Below, in pieces: positions 43,275 through 53,607 of a DNA stretch of 64,000 bases (positions within the stretch are counted from its first letter, which is position 1; each line of letters begins with the position of its first letter). Source of the stretch: JBGAJN01 sp044224905 (GTDB lineage Bacteria; Verrucomicrobiota; Verrucomicrobiia; Limisphaerales; JBGAJN01); contig JBGAJN010000002.1 in NCBI GenBank assembly GCA_044224905.1, forward strand, positions 1,892,561 to 1,956,560, in the 5' to 3' direction. A model generated the notes under the pieces. It did not search any database, was not told where the DNA came from, and worked only from the letters and a program-made list of their open reading frames with translations. A program made the position numbers and the translations under genes.

Positions 43275-46200
43275 ATGAAGTTCTCACTTCCAGCCATTAA
43301 CGTTCGGCTGTTCGCTTGCGCGATGGCTTTGGCGTTTGTTGCGTTTGCGCAATTTGCATCGGGGGCTGCGGCGGCGAAGCTGGCCACGGAGCAAACGGAA
43401 TTCTTCGAAAAGAAGATCCGTCCCGTGCTCGTAGGCGAATGCTACGAGTGCCACGCCGCGAAGAAGAAGGGCGGTCTGCGACTGGATTCTCGCGATGGCG
43501 TGCTCAAAGGCGGAGAGACTGGTCCGGCGATCGTTCCGGGCGATGCCAAGAAGAGCCTTTTGATTCAGGCGATCTCGCATGACCACGCGGAACTGAAGAT
43601 GCCGAAGGGCAGCGCGAAACTCGATGACTCAGTCATCAAGGATTTCATCGCTTGGGTGAACATGGGTGCGCATGATCCGCGCGATGAGGTTCCGGCGGTG
43701 ACCGGTTCGGCTGCTTCGACTTGGGAAGCCACGCTAGCGACGCGCAGATCGTGGTGGAGTTTTCAGCCAGTGACAAAACCTGCCGTGCCGACGCCGAAGA
43801 ATGCTGCATGGAGTGACCATCCGGTAGACCGTTTCCTTGCCGCGAAGATGGAAGATCGCGGACTTCAGCCTGCCGCTTCGGCCGATCCGCGTGTGCTGGC
43901 TCGCCGACTTTATTTCGCGCTGACGGGTTTGCCGCCGAAGACCGAGGACAGCGAAGCATTTGTCCGGGATTCCGCCGACGGGAAGGTGCGGGTCGCCACC
44001 GAGAAGCTGGTGGATCACCTGATGGCCTCGCCTCAATTTGGCGAACGCTGGGCGCGGCATTGGATGGACCTTGTGCGTTACGCGGAGTCACACGGCAGCG
44101 AAGGCGATCCGGAGATTCCCCAGGCGTGGCGTTATCGTGATTACCTCATCCGCGCGCTCAACGCCGACGTGCCGGCGGATCAATTGATCCGCGAACACAT
44201 CGCCGGTGACTTGTTGCCGAATCCGCGCATCAATCCCGCCGAAGGTCTCAACGAATCCATCCACGGCATCGCGAGCTTGCGCATGACGGAGCACGGCTAT
44301 CAGCCCGTCGACACGCTCGATGAGCAGGTGAAGACGGTGGATAATCAGATCGACGTCATCTCCAAGGCGTTCCAAGGGCTCACCACGACGTGCAGCCGTT
44401 GCCACGATCACAAGTTCGACCCGATCAGCCAGCGCGATTTCTATGCACTGTTCGGAATCCTCGCGAGCAGTCGGCCTGGTCAAGTGACCGTCGATGCGCC
44501 TGAAGTCGTGGCGAAAAATCGAGCTGAACTCGCTGCGCTCAAAGTGAAGATTAAGAACGCGCTCGCTGACGAGTGGCTCGCTGCAATTGAAAAGCTTCCC
44601 GCACGCCTGATGGGCGAAACTGTGGACGATGCTGATCTGAATTCCCTCCGCCAGCGGGTGACCGAACTTGAATCGCAACTGGGCGCAATGGAGTCAGCGG
44701 CTCGTGAAAAAGTTCTCGCGGCACGGAACGACAAGTCTGGCGCGAGTGCCGGAAGAATTGGCACTGCGTCATTGCCGCCGCCGATGGCGCGCTGGAGTTT
44801 TGACAAGGATGCCCGCGACCAGATCGGCAATCTCCACGGCGAGTTGCTCGGCGGCGCCGTGATTCGCAACGGTCGGCTCGTGCTCGATGGCAAGGAAGCT
44901 TATTTCCGCTCCGCCACGCTCACGCGCGATCTCGCCGAGAAGACGCTTGAAGCTTGGGTGGCACTTGACGATCTCGGCCAACGCGGCGGTGGCGTGGTCA
45001 CGGTTGAGTCCACGAAGGGTTCCATCTTCGATGCGATCGTCTTTGCAGAGAAGGCCGCGAAGAAGTGGGTGAATGGCAGTAACAATTTCCGCCGCTCCAA
45101 GGTGGTGGACGGTGCCGATGAAAGCGCGAAACCCGGCGAACTAGTTCATCTCGCTGTCGTTTATCGCCCTGACAACTCGATCGCCATCTATCGCAATGGC
45201 GAGCTTTACGCGCAGCCTTACACGCCGAGCGGCCCGGAAAGCGCGCTGCACACTTTCAGCGCGGGTGACGCGCACGTGTTGTTGGGGCGGCGTCACACCG
45301 GCGGCGGGCGCGCATTCCTCGTGGGGGAAATCGATGAGGCACGGGTCTATGATCGCGCGCTCACGTCCGAACAGGTGGCGGCGTCATTCCGCGCTGGGCC
45401 AGTCGCGGTGAGTCCGGATGAAATTTCGCAGGCATTGACTCCCGTGCAGAAGCAAAAGTTTGCCGCATTGAAAGCGGAACTCGCCAGCGCGCAATCCGAA
45501 CTCAAGTCGCGCGAAACGAAGGCGGGAGTGGATGCGTGGCGGACTGAACTCGGCCGAGCTGCGAACAATCCCGAGAGTCCATTGGATTCGTGGGCAACGT
45601 TGCGTGACCGTCGCGATGCGGAGTTCGCGAAAACCTACGAAGAGTTGATCGCGAAACGACGGGAAACGTCCGAGCAGGCGCGACAGACGTTTGCCGAAAA
45701 GTTCTCGCTCAAGTGGGATTTGGCCCGCGACGGTGTTCAGTGGTTCAAGGAAGGCGCAGGACTTTCCACCGAGCCGTCTCGTCCGGGCGAGTTCGCCATT
45801 GAGCCGTCAGGAGAACGCGTTGTCAGTGGCGTTCTGCCCGCGGGTTTTTACACGCACGGCTTGTCGCAGAAGTCGGCGGGTTTGCTGACCTCGCCGCGTT
45901 TCAAAATCGAGACCGACAACATCAGCGTGCTCGCTGCGGGCGGCAAAGGCGCGATGGTCCGCGTGATCGTGGACAATTATCCGCTGAACAACGGTCAGAT
46001 CTTTCAGGTCGCCCGACTCGATAGCGACGAGCCGAAGTGGATCCGCATGGACACGTCGTATCGCAAAGGCACGTGGGCTTACCTCGAGTTCGCTAACTTC
46101 GATGACCTGACGAAGTCGGCGGTTGGTAAAGGGAGCGAAAAGCCCGCCGACGGACGCTCGTGGTTTGGCGCGCTGAAGGTGGTCACGCACGATGGCAAGG

Positions 46201-47468
46201 AGACGCCGAAGAAGGAGAATCTGGCGGCTTTATCGATTCTGTCAGGACTGCCGGTGAAGAATGCGGCGGAACTCGCGGCCAAGTATCAGCGCGCGCTCAA
46301 GGATGCCGTGATCGCGTGGCGCGCGGGCAAGGCGGATGAAGGTCAGTGCGCGTTGCTCGACTATTTTGTCCGGCGCGGCTTGCTGGGGAATTCGCTGGGT
46401 GAACTTCCGTCGTTGGATGCTCTGGTGAAACAATATCGCGCACTTGAAGCCGACATGCCGGTGCCGCGTCGCGCGCCGGGCGTCATTGAGGGCACGACTT
46501 ACGACGCACCGATGATGCCGCGTGGCGATCATTTAAAGCCCGGCGACCCGGTGCGACGCGGTTATCTACAAGTGTTGGGGCGGCTAGAATTCGGTTTGCA
46601 ATCCGGCGCCTCGACCAAGCAGGGAAAGCAAACGAGCGGTCGCCTCGAACTCGCCAACGCCATCGCCAGTCCGACGAATCCACTGACCGCGCGCGTGATG
46701 GTGAACCGCATTTGGCACCAGCTATTCGGTCGCGGCCTCGTCGCGACGGTAGATAACTTCGGGCGCCTCGGCGACAAACCAACGCATCCTGAGTTGCTGG
46801 ATTTTCTCGTCGCGAAGTTTGTGGAGGATGGATGGTCCACAAAGAAAATGGTGCGGTTTCTCCTAACCTCGCGCGCGTGGCAGGTGAGTAGCGAAGCCTC
46901 GGCACAGGCGCGCGAGTTGGATCCAGCGAACGAAGTGCTCTCGCACTTCCGCGTGCGGCGGCTCGAAGCGGAGGCGATTCGCGATTCGATTCTCACCGTG
47001 ACCGGCGACCTTGATCCGACGATGTTTGGCAAACCGGTGAGCACCGGAGATCAGAAACGGCGCAGCATTTACCTCGCAGTGCGGCGCAACTCGCTCAGTT
47101 CGTTCCTCGGCGTTTTCGATGCGCCGAAACCTTTCACCACGTTGGGCAAGCGCGACGTGACGAACGTTCCCGCACAGTCACTCGCGCTCTTGAACGATCC
47201 ATTCGTGCTGCAATCTGCGGGGCGTTGGGCTGGCGCTGCGATGCGAGACGCACGCGACACGACGGCGGAAGCGCGTGCGCGCCGAATGTTCACCAGCGCG
47301 ACCGGACGCGCGCCTACCGAAGCGGAGCAGGGGAAGATGAAGACTTATCTCGCCGAACTCGCCAAGGCGCACGCGGTGGCGGACAGCAAATTGTTGGAAA
47401 GCCAGCGCGTGTGGCAGGATTTTGCGCAGTCCATTTTCAATTTGAAGGAATTCATTTACGTTCGTTGA
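43275..47468 (+). CDS. PSD1 and planctomycete cytochrome c protein with LamG insert
   Basis: 1397 residues with a signal peptide. CYECHA (near residue 57) is the PSCyt1 haem site, the DUF1549 region (about 180-400) includes CSRCHDHKFDPIS, and a DUF1553 domain lies near the C-terminus (HPELLDFLVAKFVEDGWSTKKMVRFLLTSRAWQ). The middle holds a LamG/concanavalin domain (about 505-705; TLEAWVALDDLGQRGGG and VGEIDEARVYDRALT), then a coiled-coil-like segment and another beta domain. The LamG replaces the discoidin-like domain of the first copy. It starts 15 bp after the IclR gene and is followed after 7 bp by DUF1501. Confidence 0.92.
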   Translation: MKFSLPAINVRLFACAMALAFVAFAQFASGAAAAKLATEQTEFFEKKIRPVLVGECYECHAAKKKGGLRLDSRDGVLKGGETGPAIVPGDAKKSLLIQAISHDHAELKMPKGSAKLDDSVIKDFIAWVNMGAHDPRDEVPAVTGSAASTWEATLATRRSWWSFQPVTKPAVPTPKNAAWSDHPVDRFLAAKMEDRGLQPAASADPRVLARRLYFALTGLPPKTEDSEAFVRDSADGKVRVATEKLVDHLMASPQFGERWARHWMDLVRYAESHGSEGDPEIPQAWRYRDYLIRALNADVPADQLIREHIAGDLLPNPRINPAEGLNESIHGIASLRMTEHGYQPVDTLDEQVKTVDNQIDVISKAFQGLTTTCSRCHDHKFDPISQRDFYALFGILASSRPGQVTVDAPEVVAKNRAELAALKVKIKNALADEWLAAIEKLPARLMGETVDDADLNSLRQRVTELESQLGAMESAAREKVLAARNDKSGASAGRIGTASLPPPMARWSFDKDARDQIGNLHGELLGGAVIRNGRLVLDGKEAYFRSATLTRDLAEKTLEAWVALDDLGQRGGGVVTVESTKGSIFDAIVFAEKAAKKWVNGSNNFRRSKVVDGADESAKPGELVHLAVVYRPDNSIAIYRNGELYAQPYTPSGPESALHTFSAGDAHVLLGRRHTGGGRAFLVGEIDEARVYDRALTSEQVAASFRAGPVAVSPDEISQALTPVQKQKFAALKAELASAQSELKSRETKAGVDAWRTELGRAANNPESPLDSWATLRDRRDAEFAKTYEELIAKRRETSEQARQTFAEKFSLKWDLARDGVQWFKEGAGLSTEPSRPGEFAIEPSGERVVSGVLPAGFYTHGLSQKSAGLLTSPRFKIETDNISVLAAGGKGAMVRVIVDNYPLNNGQIFQVARLDSDEPKWIRMDTSYRKGTWAYLEFANFDDLTKSAVGKGSEKPADGRSWFGALKVVTHDGKETPKKENLAALSILSGLPVKNAAELAAKYQRALKDAVIAWRAGKADEGQCALLDYFVRRGLLGNSLGELPSLDALVKQYRALEADMPVPRRAPGVIEGTTYDAPMMPRGDHLKPGDPVRRGYLQVLGRLEFGLQSGASTKQGKQTSGRLELANAIASPTNPLTARVMVNRIWHQLFGRGLVATVDNFGRLGDKPTHPELLDFLVAKFVEDGWSTKKMVRFLLTSRAWQVSSEASAQARELDPANEVLSHFRVRRLEAEAIRDSILTVTGDLDPTMFGKPVSTGDQKRRSIYLAVRRNSLSSFLGVFDAPKPFTTLGKRDVTNVPAQSLALLNDPFVLQSAGRWAGAAMRDARDTTAEARARRMFTSATGRAPTEAEQGKMKTYLAELAKAHAVADSKLLESQRVWQDFAQSIFNLKEFIYVR

Positions 47469-47475
47469 GTCTGCC

Positions 47476-48936
47476 ATGAACACTCTATCGCTTTCCCCGC
47501 ATCGATTGCTTCGGCAGCAGCTTTCCAGGCGCGAGATGCTGCGCCGCGCATCGATGGGGTTTGGTTCGGTTGCGCTGGCGGGCTTGTTCGCGCAGAAAAG
47601 TTCCGCTGCAATTTCGAAACTCGGACCTTTGCCTTTGGGGCAGCCGCATTTCACGCCGCGGGCGAAGCACGTCATCTTTTGCTACATGAGCGGTGGCGTG
47701 TCGCACGTGGACTCGTTTGACCCAAAGCCAGAACTCACGAAACGTCACGGCCAGCCGATGCCCGTGCCGGTGCGGCCGACGATGTTCAACAACAACGGCA
47801 ACATCATGGCCAGCCCGTGGGCATTTAAGCAGCGCGGGCAGTGCGGCATGCCGGTCAGCGATTTGTTTCCGCACATCGCCGGCTGCGCGGATGACCTTGC
47901 CGTAATCCGTTCGATGACCAGCAAGGTAAACGAGCACGCGCAGGGAAATTATTTCTTCCACACCGGCTTCTCGTTCAGCGGGCACCCGAGCGCGGGCGCC
48001 TGGATGAGCTACGGCCTCGGCACGGAAAATCAGGACGTGCCCGGTTTCGTGGTGCTGCACGCGGGCGATTCGACGGTGCCGCATGGCGGCGTGGGCCTCT
48101 TCAGCAACGGCTATTTGCCCGCGCAGCATCAGGCGAGCCTTATCCGTGTGGACTCCGATCCGGCGCTCGCGAACATCAAGCCGAGCGAGAGCGACGTGTT
48201 GCAACGCCGCCGCCTTGGGTTCATTCGCTCGATGGACGAAGGTTTCGCCGCGACCACGCACGAGGCGGCGGTCGAGGGCGCGATATTGAATTACGAGACG
48301 GCGTATCGCATGCAGTCCGCGGTGCCGGAGTTGTGCGATCTGCGCGGCGAGAGCGAGGCGACGAAGAAACTTTACGGCATCGATTCACCGCACGCGCCAA
48401 CGGCGGCCTACGGCAAGCAGGCGCTCGTGGCGCGGCGGCTCATTGAACGCGGCGTGCGTTTCGTGGAGTTGAGCTGCTTGCCGCAGGAAATCGGCGAAGG
48501 GCAGGGGCCCAATCCGTGGGACCAGCACGGGCAGATCGAAAAAGGTCATGGCAAAATGGCGCGGCAAGTGGATCAGCCGATCGCCGGGCTCATCAAGGAT
48601 CTCAAATCGCGCGGACTGCTCGATGACACGTTGATCATTTTCTCGGGCGAGTTCGGCCGCACGCCGTTCTCGCAGGGCAGCGACGGGCGCGATCACAATC
48701 CTTACGGTTTCAGTCTCTGGCTCGCGGGCGGCGGCGTGAAGGGCGGCACCGTTTTCGGAGCGACCGACGATCTCGGCTACTACGCGGTCGAGAACAAGTG
48801 CGACGTCTACGATTTCTGGGCGACCGTGCAGCATCTGATGGGGCTCGATCACGAGCGGCTCACGTTCCGTTTTGGCGGCCGCGACTTCCGGCTCACCGAT
48901 GTGCACGGGCACGTCATCAAGGAAATCCTGGCTTGA
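47476..48936 (+). CDS. DUF1501 Tat-exported protein
   Basis: 486 residues. The twin-arginine signal is LSRREMLRRASMGFGSVALAGLF. Family landmarks are FCYMSGGVSHVDSFDPKPEL, LAVIRSMTSKVNEHAQGNYFFHTGF, ARRLIERGVRFVELSC, FGRTPFSQGSDGRDHNPYGFSLWLAGGGVKGG and the C-terminal HERLTFRFGGRDFRLTDVHG. It forms a tight pair with the upstream PSD1 cytochrome, as in the other two modules, which supports a functional partnership between an exported haem protein and a phosphatase/sulfatase-fold partner. Confidence 0.93.
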   Translation: MNTLSLSPHRLLRQQLSRREMLRRASMGFGSVALAGLFAQKSSAAISKLGPLPLGQPHFTPRAKHVIFCYMSGGVSHVDSFDPKPELTKRHGQPMPVPVRPTMFNNNGNIMASPWAFKQRGQCGMPVSDLFPHIAGCADDLAVIRSMTSKVNEHAQGNYFFHTGFSFSGHPSAGAWMSYGLGTENQDVPGFVVLHAGDSTVPHGGVGLFSNGYLPAQHQASLIRVDSDPALANIKPSESDVLQRRRLGFIRSMDEGFAATTHEAAVEGAILNYETAYRMQSAVPELCDLRGESEATKKLYGIDSPHAPTAAYGKQALVARRLIERGVRFVELSCLPQEIGEGQGPNPWDQHGQIEKGHGKMARQVDQPIAGLIKDLKSRGLLDDTLIIFSGEFGRTPFSQGSDGRDHNPYGFSLWLAGGGVKGGTVFGATDDLGYYAVENKCDVYDFWATVQHLMGLDHERLTFRFGGRDFRLTDVHGHVIKEILA

Positions 48937-48975
48937 GGCGAGCGGGGTTCCGCGGGTATTCAGCGACTCACTCAC

Positions 48976-49854
48976 ATGAAAAATTTCATCCTCATTACCG
49001 GCTTGCTCCTCGTGGCATTCACCGCTGTCGCCGCAGAGAAGAAAGAGAAGACGCTGGATCCCGTCGGGAAAATGGCCGGTGGCCTCGAGCCCACGCGCAC
49101 CGTCGTTTACAAGAAAGTTGGCGAGCGCGAACTGAAGTTGCATATCTTTGAGCCTGCCGGTTTCAAAGCGTCAGATACGCGTGGTTGCTTCATCACCATT
49201 CACGGCGGCGGATGGACGGGCGGCGAACCGCGGCGCATGTACCCGTTCGCTGCGCATTTCCAGAAACTCGGCTGGGTCGGCATCAGCGTCGAGTATCGGC
49301 TCTGCAAGCCCGGCAGTGGCGTCACGCCGTTCGAGTGCGTGAAGGACGGTCGCTCTGCTGTGCGCTACGTGCGCGCGCATGCGAAGGAACTGGGCATTGA
49401 TCCGCAACGCATTGTCATCAGCGGCGGCTCCGCCGGCGGGCACGTGGCGGCCTCGACCGCGATGTTCGACGGCGTGGATGAAGCGGGCGAAGACACCAAG
49501 GTTTCCTCCGTGCCGAACGCAATGGTGCTACTGTTCCCCGTCATCGACACCTCGAAGGAAGGCTATGGCAACGCGAAGTGCGGCAAGGATTGGGAAAAGA
49601 TTTCCCCCGCGCATCAGGTGAAGCCTGGCCTGCCGCCGACGATCACCTTCCACGGCACTGGCGACACGACGACGCCGTTCAAGGGGGCACAGAAATTCCA
49701 CGACGCGATGCTCAAGGCTGGCAACCGCTCCGAACTCTTCGTCAACGAAGGCGGCAAGCACGGCTACCTCATGTTCGACCGCGCGGCTTACGATGACACG
49801 ATGGTTCGCGCCGAGGCGTTTCTACGGGCTTTGGGTATGCTTGAAGCGAAGTAG
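48976..49854 (+). CDS. Secreted alpha/beta hydrolase, esterase-like
   Basis: 292 residues with a signal peptide (LITGLLLVAFTAVAA). The oxyanion motif HGGGW (about residue 77), the nucleophile GGSAGG (Ser near 152), an acid in HGTGDTTTPF and the histidine of GGKHGYLMFD form a complete catalytic set of the BD-FAE/hormone-sensitive-lipase type. Such enzymes deacetylate or deferuloylate glycans or cleave small esters. It is 39 bp after DUF1501 and closes the sugar run, so removing acyl groups from the same glycan is likely. Confidence 0.9.
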   Translation: MKNFILITGLLLVAFTAVAAEKKEKTLDPVGKMAGGLEPTRTVVYKKVGERELKLHIFEPAGFKASDTRGCFITIHGGGWTGGEPRRMYPFAAHFQKLGWVGISVEYRLCKPGSGVTPFECVKDGRSAVRYVRAHAKELGIDPQRIVISGGSAGGHVAASTAMFDGVDEAGEDTKVSSVPNAMVLLFPVIDTSKEGYGNAKCGKDWEKISPAHQVKPGLPPTITFHGTGDTTTPFKGAQKFHDAMLKAGNRSELFVNEGGKHGYLMFDRAAYDDTMVRAEAFLRALGMLEAK

Positions 49855-49995
49855 TCGCCGCGTGCGTTGGCGCGTCGTTGGGGTAGTCCGCTGGACGCTT
49901 CTCCGAATCTTGCCTCGTCCGCGCCAAGAGGATTTTACATCTCTCTTGAAAGCTTCCTCCATTGGCTTCGTCGAAGAAGGGTTTAAGCTGCACCT

Positions 49996-52900
49996 ATGAA
50001 GCCGACGAAAATTTTGCGCGCAAGTTTGCTGATGGGCGTGCTCGTGATGCGAGTTAACGCCGCGACGGCACTAAGCGATCCGGATTATCAGCGCGATGTT
50101 CGTCCGATTCTTTCCCGCAACTGCTTCTTCTGCCACGGCCCCGATGACAAAGCGCGCAAGGCCAAGCTGCGGCTTGATTTGCGCGACGAAGCGATCAAGC
50201 CCGCGAAGTCCGGCGAGGCGGCCATCGTTCCCGGCAAGCCGGACAAGAGCGAGTTGATGCGCCGAATTCTCACCACGGATCACGATGATGTGATGCCGCC
50301 GGTGGAGTCGAAGAAGTCGCTGACGGCCGCCGAAAAGGAAACGCTCCGGAAATGGGTCGCCTCGGGTGCGGATTACAAGCCGCACTGGGCTTTCGCCGCG
50401 CCAAAGCAAATTGCGCCGCCCGCGGTGAAGCAAAAAGGCTGGGTGCGCAATCCGATCGACAACTTCATTCTCGCGCGGCTCGAGAAAGAAAAGCTGAAGC
50501 CCTCGCCGTTGGCAGATGACGCCACGATGGTTCGTCGTCTGTATCTCGATCTCATCGGGCTTCCACCGACCGTGGCCGAGGCGGATGCTTTTCTGAAAGC
50601 GGCTAAGTCAAACCGCGACGCTGCCGTCGAATCGCTCGTTGACCAGTTGCTTGCTTCGCCACACTACGGTGAACGCTGGGCGCGCAAGTGGCTCGATCTC
50701 GCGCGTTACGCCGATACGAACGGCTACGAGAAAGATCGTCCACGCAACATCTGGCCGTGGCGCGATTGGGTGATCAACGCGCTCAACGCGGACATGCCGT
50801 TCGACCAGTTCACGATTAAGCAGGTCGCCGGTGATCTGCTGCCGAACGCCACGCTCGCCGACCGCGTTGCGACCGGACTTCATCGCAACACGATGCTCAA
50901 CGAGGAAGGCGGCATCGACCCGCAGGAGTTCCGCTATTACTCGATGGTGGACCGGGTCACCACCACGGGCGCTGCGTGGTTGGGGCTGACGATGCAATGC
51001 GTGCAGTGCCATACGCACAAATTCGATCCCATCCCGCACCGCGAGTTCTACCAGATGATGGCTTTCCTCAATAACGCTGACGAACCGGATCTCGATCTGC
51101 CGGACAAAGCCGTGGACGAACGACATCAGAAAAATTTCGCCGAGGCGGCGAAGTTGCTCGCCGGGCTTGAGGACAAATGGCCGGTGGACGCGGTGCGCCC
51201 GCAGGTGGCCAAGCCCGTTAGCTTCAACGCCAACGTTCCGCTGCAAACCAAGACGCTGGATGACGGCTCGGTGCTGGTTACCGGCGGTGACGCGGGGCCA
51301 AATGTTTACATGGTGACGCTAGAGACGGAGATTCAGAACATCACGCAGCTGCGGCTCAATACCATTCGCGATGCGTCGCTTCCCGCCAGCGGTCCCGGTC
51401 GCTCGAAGAACGGGAACTTTGTGTTGAACGAAATCACCGTGACTGCTGCGCCGAAAGATGGCTCCAGTCCGGCGCAACCGGTGAAGCTGGTGAAGGCTGA
51501 GGCGGATTTCTCGCAGGACAATTTTCCCGTTGCGAACCTCATCGACGGCCAGCCGCGCACGGGTTGGGCCGTTGGAGGCTCGGGCCAAGGTGGCAAAAAG
51601 GGCGGAGTCGGTGCACACGCGGCGACGCTGACGTTTGAGAAACCGGTTGGATTTGCTAGCGGCACGCGATTGGTCGTTCGGATGGAACAGAACAACGGGA
51701 ACCAGCTCACCTTGGGCCGCTTCCGCTTCAGTGTCGTGGGACGCGTCAGTGACTCGCGACCGGCTGAAGTGCGCCGGAAGGAAATTGTCGCCGGTCGTTT
51801 TGCTGAATGGCTCAAGACCGAGCGCGCCCGCACGGCGAATTGGACTCCGGTGCGTCCCGCTGAGGCCAAGTCGAATCTGCCGCTGCTCCAGGTTCAGCCC
51901 GATGATTCGGTTTTTTGCAGCGGCGATTCGACCAAGTCAGACACGTACGACCTCAAGTTCCGCGGCGATTTCAAAGGCGTGACCGCGATTCGCCTCGAGG
52001 CGTTGCCCGACGATCGTCTGCCCGCGCACGGCCCAGGCATGACGGACTACGAGGGTCCCAAAGGCGATTTCTTCCTGGGCGAATTCATCGTCAGTGCTGC
52101 TGGTCAACCGCTGAAGTTCTCCAAGTCCTCGGAGAGCTACGCGAAGAATAATTTTGGCGCGAAGCCCGTCTCCGCGGCGCTGGCAACCGATGGCGATCCG
52201 CAGACCGGTTGGTCGTGCTCGGGGCGTTTCGGCGAACGGCACGTTGCCGTGTTCAACCTCGCGGCGCCGTTGGGCGAGGTGCGCGAACTTGATTTGAAGA
52301 TGCTCTTTGGCCGGCACTTCGCGTCGTCGCTGGGACGTTTCCGCATTTCGGTGACGCGTGATGCAGCGGCGGAGGCACGCGATCTGAGCGCGGAGACGGA
52401 GCGATTGCTCGCCGTGCCCGATGAAAAGCTCACGCTTGCCCAGCGGAAAACGCTTCGCGAGGAATTCCTCTTGGCGGCGCCGGAACTGGCGGCAGATGCG
52501 CAACGCATCAGGTCCCTGCGCAAGCGGCCGGAATATCAAACCACTCTCGTGTTGCGCGAACGCCCGCCGGAGAATCCGCGGCCCACCCACATTCACAATC
52601 GCGGCGAGTTCCTGCAGCCCACCGAACCGGTCGGTCCCGGCGTTTTGTCCGCGCTCAATCCTTTGCCGGAAGGCGCGCCACGCACGCGGCTCACGCTCGC
52701 GAAGTGGTTGGTGTCTCCGGAGAATCCGCTGACTGCGCGCGTCACCGTGAACCGTCATTGGCAGAGCTTTTTCGGCAACGGCATCGTGCGGACGACAGCA
52801 GATTTCGGCCAGCAGGGTGATATGCCGTCGCATCCGGAGTTACTTGATTGGCTGGCAGTGGAATTCGTTAAACAAGGCTGGTCGATGAAGAAGCTCCACA

Positions 52901-53604
52901 AACTTTTTGTGATGAGCGCGACCTACCAGCAATCGTCGCACGTCACGCTAGAATCGCTCGCCAAGGATCCGAGCAACACACTGCTCTCGCACGCGCCGCG
53001 CATCCGGCTTGAGGCGGAGCAAATTCGCGACGTGGTGCTCCGCGCGAGCGGGTTGCTTTCGGAGAAGTTCGGTGGGCCCAGTGTTTTCCCGCCGCAACCC
53101 GCGAGCGTCACGAGTGAAGGCGTCTACGCTGGCAAGGCGTGGAACGAAAGCACCGGCGCGGACCGTTACCGCCGTGGTCTCTACACCTTCGTAAAACGCA
53201 GCGCGCCGTTCGCAATGTTCAACACGTTTGACGCTCCGAATGGCGAGGCGTGCGTCGCGCGTCGCGAAGTTTCCAACACTCCTCTCCAAGCGCTGACATT
53301 GCTTAATGACATTGTGTTCACCGAGGCTTCGCAGGCCTTGGGCAATACGTTGGCAGCCGCAGGGGGCACCGTTGAAGGACGTGTGCGCAACGCTTTCCGG
53401 CGCGTGGCCACTCGCGAAGCGTCCAAGGAAGAAGTCGCACTGTTGGTAAAATTTTATGAGGCGCAGAAAAAGCGTTTCGAAACCAAGGAACTTGATGCGG
53501 CAAAGGTCGCCGGCTCCGGGACCGGCGACGCCACCGAGCGTGCGGCGTGGACTACGGTGGCCCGCGCGCTTTTCAATCTCGACGAAACCATCACCAAAGG
53601 TTGA
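49996..53604 (+). CDS. PSD1 and planctomycete cytochrome c domain protein (third copy)
   Basis: 1202 residues with a signal peptide. CFFCHG (near residue 43) begins the PSCyt1 domain; DUF1549 (about 155-370) contains CVQCHTHKFDPIP near residue 336; DUF1553 lies at about 890-1190 (MKKLHKLFVMSATYQQSS, VSNTPLQALTLLND). Between them two beta-rich segments of similar pattern occur (LETEIQNITQLRLNTIRDASLPASGPGRSKNGNF and FKGVTAIRLEALPDDRLPAHGPGMTDYEGPKGDF), suggesting an internal duplication. It lacks both the LamG and the discoidin-like insert. It starts 141 bp after the esterase and 3 bp before DUF1501. Confidence 0.92.
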   Translation: MKPTKILRASLLMGVLVMRVNAATALSDPDYQRDVRPILSRNCFFCHGPDDKARKAKLRLDLRDEAIKPAKSGEAAIVPGKPDKSELMRRILTTDHDDVMPPVESKKSLTAAEKETLRKWVASGADYKPHWAFAAPKQIAPPAVKQKGWVRNPIDNFILARLEKEKLKPSPLADDATMVRRLYLDLIGLPPTVAEADAFLKAAKSNRDAAVESLVDQLLASPHYGERWARKWLDLARYADTNGYEKDRPRNIWPWRDWVINALNADMPFDQFTIKQVAGDLLPNATLADRVATGLHRNTMLNEEGGIDPQEFRYYSMVDRVTTTGAAWLGLTMQCVQCHTHKFDPIPHREFYQMMAFLNNADEPDLDLPDKAVDERHQKNFAEAAKLLAGLEDKWPVDAVRPQVAKPVSFNANVPLQTKTLDDGSVLVTGGDAGPNVYMVTLETEIQNITQLRLNTIRDASLPASGPGRSKNGNFVLNEITVTAAPKDGSSPAQPVKLVKAEADFSQDNFPVANLIDGQPRTGWAVGGSGQGGKKGGVGAHAATLTFEKPVGFASGTRLVVRMEQNNGNQLTLGRFRFSVVGRVSDSRPAEVRRKEIVAGRFAEWLKTERARTANWTPVRPAEAKSNLPLLQVQPDDSVFCSGDSTKSDTYDLKFRGDFKGVTAIRLEALPDDRLPAHGPGMTDYEGPKGDFFLGEFIVSAAGQPLKFSKSSESYAKNNFGAKPVSAALATDGDPQTGWSCSGRFGERHVAVFNLAAPLGEVRELDLKMLFGRHFASSLGRFRISVTRDAAAEARDLSAETERLLAVPDEKLTLAQRKTLREEFLLAAPELAADAQRIRSLRKRPEYQTTLVLRERPPENPRPTHIHNRGEFLQPTEPVGPGVLSALNPLPEGAPRTRLTLAKWLVSPENPLTARVTVNRHWQSFFGNGIVRTTADFGQQGDMPSHPELLDWLAVEFVKQGWSMKKLHKLFVMSATYQQSSHVTLESLAKDPSNTLLSHAPRIRLEAEQIRDVVLRASGLLSEKFGGPSVFPPQPASVTSEGVYAGKAWNESTGADRYRRGLYTFVKRSAPFAMFNTFDAPNGEACVARREVSNTPLQALTLLNDIVFTEASQALGNTLAAAGGTVEGRVRNAFRRVATREASKEEVALLVKFYEAQKKRFETKELDAAKVAGSGTGDATERAAWTTVARALFNLDETITKG

Positions 53605-53607
53605 ACC

